A stretch of DNA of 64,000 bases from Limnephilus marmoratus. Its lineage: Eukaryota > Arthropoda > Insecta > Trichoptera > Limnephilidae. This document shows, in pieces, positions 56,390 to 64,000 of the stretch. A model generated the notes under the pieces. It worked only from the letters and a program-made list of their open reading frames with translations, was not told the origin of the DNA and did no database searches. The translations under genes and the position numbers were made by a program. The stretch is from positions 15,084,001 to 15,148,000 of the forward strand of contig OU862919.1 of NCBI GenBank assembly GCA_917880885.1. Direction: 5' to 3'. Each line of letters starts with the position of its first letter. Within the stretch, counting starts at the first letter, position 1.

Positions 56390-56600
56390 TTTGAAAAAAA
56401 ATACACATGTTTGGCTGATTTACAGAGCGCCGTTTTTGTGAAAAATCAATTCAAGGGCGCTGTACAAAAAAATGTAATTAAATTAATGTAGCTGACTTAC
56501 AACTAAGTTTTATAATTATAACCAGTGGCTTACATATAAGATTTATAGCTAGTGACTTACGACTGAGACTTATAACTACTGACTTAAAACTAGTGACATA
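56390..56600 (-). mobile_element. LINE/SINE 3' tail, relative of 6430-6720
   Basis: In reverse it carries AGCGCCCTTGAATTG, AAAACGGCGCTCTGTAAAT and the same series of AAGTCNNTAGTT repeats upstream. It adjoins a mariner end at 56601. Confidence 0.5.
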
Positions 56601-56880
56601 CGAGGGTGGTCTTAAAAGTTTCCGACCTGAACATGAAGATGGCAGTACTCGTCAATAAAAGCTAGTGAATGTAATTGTGCATCTTTTGACAGTTACTCAC
56701 CAAAGTTTCGGCCATTTTGGACGCGCAGTTTTTAATTGACAGTCGTTTGAGTGAGTCAATGTGTGTGTTTTTGTGAAAATGGAAAAATTTGAGTATCGAG
56801 CTGTTATTAAATTTATGTTTTTTTTGTTTTGGCATGGTGATCGAAAAATCCACAAATTCTATAACCGTCAAAGCAATAAA
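56601..56880 (+). pseudogene. Mariner relic, 5' end
   Basis: The end CGAGGGTGGTCTTAAAAGTT follows TA (56599-56600). The start of a transposase is at 56779: MEKFEYRAVIKFMFF, close to the MEKxEYRAVIKFLF start of mariner transposases. The frame soon degenerates, and the right end is not visible. Confidence 0.6.
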
Positions 56881-57174
56881 TATGGAAAAATTAAAAAAAA
56901 ATTACAACTTCAACTTAAGAGGAACGTTTTCGGCGCATTTTATACAAATCTTAATTTTAGATTTGAGATCAAAACACGAAACCAAACTTAATTTTTTTTT
57001 GGAATCCAAATTTTTTGTAATCAATTATCTAGTACGGATGTGAGCTACTTTATTTATTTTTGCTTTAAATTATAAGATATAGGACATTAAAGAATTTAAT
57101 ATTTTAGAAGCAACTTGGGTAATTATTTGTGAGTAAATGAAAAACATTAAAAAAATAATTTAAGTTGGAAATTT

Positions 57175-57400
57175 TCAACTAACCCAGGAACTTCCATTTA
57201 AAAAATACTTGTTATAGTGTATAGTTAAGTTGCTGATATCATTTATGAAAAGAAGTGGACCCAAAACGAATCCCTGAGGTACCCGAGAAGAGAGTTTTGT
57301 GAAGTTGGAATGTTTATTTCCAACCTTCAATGCTTGTGAGCAATTCGATAGACAGGATTGAAGCTGACGAAGAAAACGCACCTTCTAAATACAAGAGCTA
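57175..57400 (-). pseudogene. LINE reverse transcriptase fragment
   Basis: The minus strand reads LSNCSQALKVGNKHSNFTKL and SSRVPQGFVLGPLLF, then INDISN. This is the block ending at the VPQGSVLGPLLF motif of jockey/CR1-type reverse transcriptases. About 65 codons remain. Confidence 0.75.
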
Positions 57401-57588
57401 AACAAAATTACTAATCTATTGAAAATCAAATTTAATAACTAACGCCTTTTACGTCAGGCATATGCCTGGAAACAATAAATTATCATGAAAACAAGCTTAT
57501 GAGTCTGAGTAGGAGTGGTTAGGCCACGTTGAGACGATTTATTAATATGATTCTATTTAACTCCGCAATTTAAAAAATTATGTGCCTA

Positions 57589-57712
57589 AAATGTTTTATT
57601 ACCGGGTTTAGGCATGCCGAAATGTTTTATTACCGGGTTTAGGCATGCCGAAATGTTTTATTACCGGGTTTAGGCATGCCGAAATGTTTTATTACCGGGT
57701 TTAGGCATGCCG
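57589..57712. repeat. 31-bp perfect tandem repeat x4
   Basis: Four identical adjacent units of 31 bp (57589, 57620, 57651 and 57682), each containing TTATTACCGGGTTTAGGCAT. A partial fifth starts at 57713. There are no spacers, so it is a minisatellite and not a CRISPR. Confidence 0.95.
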
Positions 57713-57843
57713 AAACAGTAGTCACAATAATATAAAACTAAAATACTTGCAGAACTTAATAACGACATTATTACAATATTTTTTTAATTTATTAAATAGA
57801 GTTCTACAAACTTAACACAAAAACAATTAATATATAATATTAG

Positions 57844-58671
57844 GTCCTTACATATGAAATTGGCGTTTTGTATGGGAGGAACGTAAAGTCGATTTTTTTG
57901 ATATAATATATTTATTTAATCAAAGTATGTACCATAGCTATCTATGCACTTTGCCATCTCATAGGTAGTTCATCGATCCCTTTACTAAAAAAAAAACATT
58001 CGGACGGGAATCAATAGAATCTTTGAAGGCGGTTTGGATTCCGCATCGGAGTTGATTTTTTTCCCTTGCAAGAAGTTATCCAAATTTAGAAAAAAATGGT
58101 AATCTGTTGGGGAAGGGCCGGAGAGTACGGTGGATGTCTTAGACATTCCAATTGAAGCTCCTCTAATTTGGTAGACGTCTGTTGTGCAGTGTGTGGTCTA
58201 GCGTTCTAACGCGCGTTTGTTGATTTGCTTCACTCAATTCGTGAGGTACCCACCTTTCAAGCTTTTTCACCTTCCCAATTTGCTTCAAGTGGATTAAAAC
58301 AGTTTTATCACTAACACCGCAGCCTGCAGCTAACTCGGACGTGGTTTGCGATGGATCCGCTTCCACAATAGCCTTCAATTCTTCATTATCAACTTTGGTC
58401 TCCGGCCGTCCACGGGGCTTGTTCTGCAGGTCGAAATTTCCAAAACGAAACGTTGGAACCAAAAACGCACTGTGTTTTCTTTTGCGGCACCGTCGCCATA
58501 CACATCATTAGTTAAATTGAGGAAAAAACAAATGAATTATAATTTTCGAAACACAAATACATGAGTAAATAGCTGTATAAATTTGAATTTGGAATTCCTA
58601 ACCAAAGAGAGATATTTGAGATCAAAGTTGCCAGTACGGCAAAAAGCCAATTTCATATGTAAGGACCTAAT
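57844..58671 (-). mobile_element. Mariner element with internal deletion
   Basis: Inverted ends TTAGGTCCTTACATATGAAA sit at both sides with TA outside. The minus strand reads KENTVRFWFQRF, then after a frameshift FGNFDLQNKPRGRPETKVDN, ADPSQTTSELAAGCGVSDKT and RWVPHELSEANQQ, the N-terminal helix-turn-helix. The sequence then jumps to HPPYSPAL and GKK, the C-terminal part. The catalytic DDD region is deleted. Confidence 0.85.
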
Positions 58672-58679
58672 ATACGATA

Positions 58680-59605
58680 TTATCAACTCGAGCGATGGGT
58701 GCTTGGTTTTTGATTTGGCCATTCAACTTAGTTAGTATCTTTCCTCAAAATGTTAACATTTGAACTGTTTATTGCGGATTAAAGTTATGAATCCACTAAA
58801 TTTCACCACTTTACCATAATCTTGGTTTCCGTTAATTTGGCACATTATGGCAAGCGTTCGCTTAAGGCGTTTTGCAAACTAGTCATATTTTTCCAAAAAT
58901 CCTTCGAGTGGAAAAAACCCAAATTTAAAACTGCTTTTAGTCCAAGGAATTACAAATACCTCTCCACTAAGCGCTTTTTAATCCACTTTCAATAACAACA
59001 AAGAAAAAGGATAATTCAAATGATTTCAAAAAACAAATCAAAACCGGGCTAAAAGATATCAAAGAAGATTATTTTTTTAACATTAGCTTAACACAGTTGG
59101 TCCTGAGGGGCGATTCCATTATCGCGGGTGCAACATTTAGACGCATGTAAAGTTTCCCAATAATAAAATAAAAAAACACTATTTATGAAATTATTCCTGA
59201 AAGAGCTACATTTTAACATATTCACTTTTTATTCGTTTAAAATAATTTTATTGAAATATTTCAATAGTCTGGAGGGAGGTTTAAAGTGCTACCGCGGGTG
59301 GACAAAATCGGACAAACCTTTCCAGATCATAAGATAAAAACACAAAAGTCTGTTAATTGTGAAACATTTATTATGTTATGCGTTTATATTTCGTAATTAA
59401 CTAAAAAAATGTATAGAAAACAAAAATAAATAATGAATTTTTCGCTTTTGAATCAATCGCGGGTGCAACATCAAATTATCGCGGGTGTAACCCGTCTAAT
59501 TTAAGTGAATATAAACATTCACGATTTTTATAATTATTCAATTAATATTAATATCTTTTGGAATAATATTAATTAAATAATTAACATAGTTAAGATATAA
59601 ATATT
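58680..59605. other. Unassigned; ATCGCGGGTGCAACAT repeats
   Basis: No gene is recognised. ATCGCGGGTGCAACAT occurs at about 59119 and 59457, and ATCGCGGGTGTAAC at about 59478. A SINE-A tail fragment (reverse) is at 59073-59110. Confidence 0.4.
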
Positions 59606-59700
59606 ATTTTTTTGCATTAGCTCAACACAGGTGGCTCTGAGGAAAATTATTCCCCTCAGGGCCTATGTTTCTTTGGGGATGCTGTGTGGAGGGTCTGTGG
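59606..59700 (-). mobile_element. SINE-A 3' fragment
   Basis: A poly-T start is followed by the CTCAACACAGG outer arm, the CCTCAGGGCC inner arm and the GGATGCTGTGTGGAGGG block. The 5' part is missing. Confidence 0.65.
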
Positions 59701-59809
59701 TAATTTTGAGAGTTGAAGAAACGTTGGAGCTTCGTCATTTAAGTAGAAATGGGCAATTTTGTTTTAGGTGACACGCAGGATTTACTCTGATCTGATACTG
59801 AAGGCGCAG

Positions 59810-60170
59810 TTACACCAGGACACAGAATATTTTTTTTTTGTATTTTGTAAGAGGATCCAAATCATTATCATCCCAATCACTTTCTGTTTCAGTGGTGGTT
59901 TTTGGAGATTTCAAAACCAATGTGCGTTTGAGATGAGACAATGAGGTTCGCGCCACGGAAATGTTATCGCCGTCTTCAGATTGAATGAAATGTTTTGATT
60001 GAATGCCCGGTATAGTTTTCAGCCCTTCCCATTTATCATCCAATATGACCAACTTTTCTTTAACTTCTTTTCTTACTTAGAAGGATTTTCATTCAACTTT
60101 CGCTTATATTTCTACGATGCAGTCTCTTTCCGTTGTTCTTCTGTCATTTTAAACGATCATTCTGTCATTT
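59810..60170 (-). pseudogene. Unrecognised broken reading frame
   Basis: The minus strand reads MTEEQRKETAS, KYKRKLNENPSK, then VILDDKWEGLKTIPGIQSKH and TTTETESDWDDND across several stops. The KYKRKLNENP pattern resembles basic segments found in uncharacterised insect transposon ORFs. The family is not identified. Confidence 0.35.
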
Positions 60171-60199
60171 AATAAAAAAAAATTATGTAATTATAAAAA

Positions 60200-61040
60200 T
60201 ATAAGTATTGCTGCATCAAAATAAAAAAAACATTAGTTTAAAAAAGCCATTCTACATTTGAACACAATTATATGAGAAGTTCATAAATATATAAGAGACC
60301 GAAATCATTCAGTGTCCTGGCCTGGGTTGGGGTTGGTTTGTTTACCCAGCTGGCAGATAAGACGTTTAGCGTCTGCAACTTGCAAGTTTGAATAAAGTTA
60401 TCAATTTATTAGAAAATTTATCAATGTTAAAGATCAAAATACCCGAAATATTCATGTGAAAGAATAAAAAAACATTCAAACACAAAAGACACCGGGCGTT
60501 TCGTTAGACATTTTTCATATTTCTGACAAAAAAGAGGGATACTGGAACTCGAGCGAATAAACATATGTAAAAGTTAAAATATATACCTACTTCATATCCT
60601 GAAACATTATATTTATAATATTGTAAAATAGTAGACATAATTTATTTTTCAGTAGAGTGGGAAAAAATAAAATTTGAATCTAAACAAATGGTTGGGGAGG
60701 TATATTCAAAGGCGTACTTTTTTTAATTATGTGTGTTAAACACAAAATATAAATTATGACTTATAAAAATAATTATTTTTATTACCTCTAATTTATATTA
60801 TAATCGATGAAATTCATATACATACATGTAAAAATTCGAGCTGCTTTCTACAACATTCGGACGTTTTTTAAAACAATTTAGTTCGGATAACTGAAATGTG
60901 AGTTAGCATGAAATTTAATTTCCAAAAAATCTATTGCGTTTGGACAACGCTTGGATAATTGAAGCGTATTTGTTAGAACTAGATTTTTTAATTATCTGTT
61001 GGACGTTTTCTGCATAACCACAACAAATTATTTATCAACA
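60200..61040. other. Spacer, no feature recognised
   Basis: AT-rich sequence without frames longer than chance or visible repeats. Confidence 0.4.
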
Positions 61041-61088
61041 TTTTACGAGGGTAGGCTGAAAAGTAATGCACACATGCTTGTACAGCGC

Positions 61089-61501
61089 GACCTCCGTAGT
61101 CCGGTGGGTAAGACTCTTGACTCACAATCCGGAGGCCGCGGGTTCGAACCCGGCATGCGCAAATAAATTTTATTTGATTAATTTGTGTTTTCACAATTAA
61201 TTCATTTAAAATAATATATAGTATATTTGCGGCATGTTCCAGAGTGGAAGATACTATCAGTATCGCCCTGGTGTAAGACCACCATTCAAAATTGAAACGT
61301 TGCTTGAAAATGGCTTTAGTCGTGTTTAGTGACCAGATCTGAATAGCCAGGTACTTCCCAACCTTCCCCTTCCCCACCTCCTTCCCCTCCCCCCTACCTT
61401 CAGCCTCACAACATACCCCAATTGGAGATGCCATAGTCTCACTGGCTCCAGACGGGAGCAGATGAGATTCTTGTGCGGTATTCACTGTAAAAAAAAAAAA
61501 A
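61089..61501 (+). mobile_element. SINE-B, full length with tRNA-like head and poly-A
   Basis: The head has an A box (TAGTCCGGTGGGTAAGACTC) and B box (GGGTTCGAACCC). The body includes AATAAATTTTATTTGATTAA, the GGTACTTCCC block, CCCCAATTGGAGATG and GACGGGAGCAG. It ends in a run of about 15 A. A 7-bp target duplication confirms the ends. Confidence 0.85.
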
Positions 61502-61950
61502 ACAGCGCTAACAAAATGACTTTCAGAAGCGCGCCAGGTAGAATATGGTGAACTGTAGTATTGTCACCCTATGAATGCATCTGGTAAGCCATAACTAATA
61601 GGTACCTTATATTTTTTGTTTACAGTATAATGTTATTGTTGCCAACGATGAGCATACTGCCCAGCTATAATTAAATTATTAATAATTCATGTCTGAATAA
61701 TTGTTCTCGGAGCTTCATTTGTAGGTTCATAATTATTTTTTTTAAAGTTAACATGCATTTTTTTTAAATTACTTTGTAAAACTGCATATCTCGTTACAAG
61801 AATACCCTGGTGAGATATGCAGCTTATGTTTTTTCATATATTTCTCATTTTTCAATAAATAAATAAATATGGACGTCATATTCCTCCTCTACACGTACGC
61901 GTAAGTTTGAGGTCGTTGAATTCATATAGTGTATTTTGAGAAGCGGAAGT

Positions 61951-62650
61951 ATGGAGACGAGTTTAAGTGTTATGTTAATGCAAGGTAAACAGCGTGCTGT
62001 TAACGAATTTTTAACTGCTGAAAAAGTGACTCCTACCGAGTTTCATCGTCATTTAAAGGATGTTTTTGGTGACGATACTGTTGATAGGTCTACAAAAAAT
62101 CTATGGGTAATAAAATTTCATGATTGTGAGCCTGGAAAAGCAATAATTGTTGATGAAACACGCAACGGACGTCCGATCATTGACACACACGATAAGCAAT
62201 CCAAACTCGTCCATAACTTGATTCAAAATGACAGGTGAATCACTCAAAAGCGTATCATTAACCATTTTGGAATATCCAAGGAACGTGTCGGCTTCAATAT
62301 TGAACAATTAGGATACTGTAAAATCTGTGGACGATGGATATAACGCCGTTTCACAGAAGAGAACAAATAATGTCGATTAGGATTTCTGCAAAACCTGAAG
62401 TTTCAACCGATTCCACACCCTTCTCACTCCCCGATCTTTCGCTTTGCGATTTTTATTTTTTCCTCTACCCGAGAAATACCTCAAGGGTAATCATTACACC
62501 TCGGACGTTGAAGTGAACTGTCAAGTCCTGAATTCGAGAAATGTCGGAAAAATTTCACTTACGTAATGAAAAAACTTATTACACGTTGGGAAAAATGTGT
62601 TAGCCTTAACGGTGATTATGTTGAAAAATAAATATATGATTTTGAAGCTA
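61951..62650 (+). pseudogene. Mariner transposase, decayed
   Basis: Begins METSLSVMLMQGKQRAVNEF and FLTAEKVTPTEFHRHLKDVF, then GDDTVDRSTKNLW and EPGKAIIVDETRNGRP, the helix-turn-helix half of a SETMAR-like transposase. It stops at 62238. Fragments of the C-terminus follow (PDLSLCDFYFF, GKMC-like). The catalytic middle is not readable. Confidence 0.8.
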
Positions 62651-62789
62651 AGGAATTGCACATTAATTTACTTTTTGCCCGATCTTGCTTTTTGTTTTCG
62701 TTCGTGTTTTACAAGCATGTGTGCATTACTTTTCAGTCTATCCTAGTATTTTATTTACAGAAATGCACATAGTATCTTATCAGGTAGAT

Positions 62790-63070
62790 CAGTGGCGGAC
62801 TAAGAGTGGGGGGGGGGGGGGCGCAGAAACTGTTTAAAACGGTTTCATGTTTTGCTGTATATATAATGATTATTTTTACAGTGTCCTGGTGCCTAAAAGC
62901 TTTGTTTACGATTTGATCAATGGAACATGGAGGCGTTTGGAGACTCCCCAGGACCAGAGGTTTGTGTGAACAAGAATAAAAAGCTTGTAAAATTACATCA
63001 ACTTAGAGGGGGGGAGGGGGCTCATTCAGCTTTGCCGCCCCGGGCCTCTGACGGGCATAGTCCGCCACTG
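62790..63070. mobile_element. 281-bp hAT MITE
   Basis: The ends CAGTGGCGGACTA are inverted at both sides. The target AGGTAGAT is at 62782-62789 and 63071-63078. The interior has G runs (13 G at about 62810). Confidence 0.9.
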
Positions 63071-63084
63071 AGGTAGATATTGCA

Positions 63085-63190
63085 GAAATGCGACCAACCT
63101 TAAAAATATTTCTTGGAAACTAATCAAAACTTCAGCGAAAGATAAATAATTATCAAATAACATCGTATCGTTATCTAGTTTGAAAGTAAT
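63085..63190 (+). repeat. Relic of the sequence downstream of genes B/D
   Basis: Matches 14195-14330 and 37225-37345 in order: AATGCGACCAACCTTAAAAA, GGAAACTAATCA, AAAGAT-AA, TCAAATAA and ATCGTTATC. See 53876-53995. Confidence 0.5.
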
Positions 63191-63323
63191 ACCAAATAAT
63201 GAAACATCCGTACTGAACGAATGTGGAATACGTTTTTACATTCACACAACAAACTTACTAACTTGGTTGGTGACTTAACAGGTGTGTCTGATTTCATGGA
63301 GTAAGGTTTAGGTTTAGTCTTAC

Positions 63324-63700
63324 TGGTTCCAGACGGGAGCAGCTGGGACTCTTGTTAGTTATTCACTTACTAACTACTAACTGCTCCCGTCTGAAGCCTG
63401 TGAGACGATGGCATCCCTAATTGGGGTAGGTATGTTGTGAGGCTGAAGATAGCGGGGAAGGGATGAAGATAGGGAAAGAGGATGGGGGGGGGGAAGTACC
63501 TGGCTATTCACATCTGGTCACCAAACACGGCTAAAGCCATTTCTTGCGACGTTTGAATTCAGAAAGGTGGGCTAACACCAGGACGATACTATATAAAAGC
63601 AAATATACTACACATAATTTTTAAATTAATGAATTGTGAAATAACTAATATCAATCAAACAAACTATAATTGGGCGAACCGGGATTCGAACCCCCGATCT
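63324..63700 (-). mobile_element. SINE-B copy with inverted 3' part
   Basis: Reverse SINE-B with a tRNA-like head at 63668-63700 (GGGATTCGAACCC). At its other end, 63330-63356 repeats GACGGGAGCAGCTGGGACTC in opposite orientation, making a hairpin with 63378-63396. Confidence 0.65.
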
Positions 63701-63723
63701 TCAGATTGAACCCAGAACCTCTC

Positions 63724-63799
63724 GGCAAAGGCGGAATTGGTAAACGCGCACGTCCGGTTAGACGATAGGTTCTGGGTTCGAGTCCCATTTGCAACCATT
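63724..63799 (+). repeat. tRNA-like sequence
   Basis: A box GGCGGAATTGGTAAACGCG and B box GGTTCGAGTCC with the right spacing for a long-variable-arm tRNA. The acceptor arms do not pair well, so a SINE head or tRNA pseudogene is more likely than a working tRNA. Confidence 0.45.
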
Positions 63800-64000
63800 A
63801 TCTTTTTCTGTTTTTCTGTGTCTTGTTCTATTTCATATTTTCGTTTAGATTATTATTGTTATCTTCTTCTTCAATGGTATATTATATTGATAGGAATCAA
63901 CCTTTTTCTTATGAAAATTGAATATTCATTTAGACTTTTATAAAAAGTCAATAGTTCCATATAAATTAAAATTGGATATTTTATCCGTGACGCTATCTAG

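Larger units (their letters stand above)
61046..62746 (+). mobile_element. Mariner element with nested SINE-B
   Basis: Inverted ends share CTGAAAAGTAATGCACACAT and TA flanks (61044-61045 and 62747-62748). The transposase begins at 61951 on the plus strand. A SINE-B is inserted near the left end with the target ACAGCGC (61082-61088 and 61502-61508). Confidence 0.85.

Noticed and set aside
57589..57712. CRISPR-like array
   Set aside because: The 31-bp units are directly adjacent with no unique spacers, and the window is eukaryotic.
63724..63799. Functional tRNA gene
   Set aside because: The boxes fit, but I could not pair the acceptor arms, and the adjacent reverse tRNA-like unit belongs to a SINE.

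Overview
This window is eukaryotic, AT-rich, repeat-dominated DNA, most likely from an insect. The evidence is the mix of elements: hAT, Tc1/mariner and pogo DNA transposons, Harbinger-like remnants, jockey/CR1/RTE-type LINEs, Penelope-like elements (PLEs) with GIY-YIG nucleases and hammerhead ribozymes, and tRNA-derived SINEs. There are no operons or ribosome binding sites. I see no conserved housekeeping gene. The species cannot be named from the sequence.

The main architecture is a direct segmental duplication. Copy 1 (position 1, perhaps starting earlier, to about 17032) and copy 2 (about 22594 to 40404) are collinear with an offset of 22.6-23.4 kb. Each copy carries two related genes on the minus strand, here called A and B (copy 1) and C and D (copy 2). 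They form one four-member family with a single long coding exon, a lysine/glutamate-rich N-terminus and a conserved core starting at SPVVKRLHFFVR. I do not recognise this family. A, C and D are open; B has lost its C-terminal third through an internal deletion. Two short relics at 53.9 and 63.1 kb suggest a third, decayed copy of part of the segment.

Comparing the two copies gives empty sites that prove individual insertions. Only in copy 1: a TA-flanked element (32-881), a SINE (961-1303), a 4-kb TTAA-flanked insertion (3284-7337), a palindromic insertion (about 7876-8154), a 170-bp hammerhead-containing insertion (8242-8411) and a hAT (11448-12365). Only in copy 2: a PLE (22947-23876), a 385-bp MITE (24121-24505), a SINE (25268-25597), a composite SINE (29484-30230), a hAT (31847-34065) and a solo LTR (34662-35751). 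A LINE whose ORF1 is found in both copies predates the duplication. Copy 1 stops inside its ORF1, copy 2 continues through ORF2.

Between the copies (17.0-22.6 kb) lie a decayed hAT with ZMYM-like transposase remnants, a tRNA-like SINE, a LINE 3' end, and a hAT that contains a PLE 3' end with a clear hammerhead motif. Beyond copy 2 (44.2-64 kb) everything recognised is mobile DNA: a GTF2IRD2-like hAT with intact ends, a hAT with a nested MITE, a LINE ORF1 relic, a pogo fragment, a PLE with long inverted arms, RTE-like fragments, three mariner relics, a 4 x 31 bp tandem repeat, SINEs and a hAT MITE. The four-gene family is the only candidate for host-encoded function and is the most promising undescribed item here.
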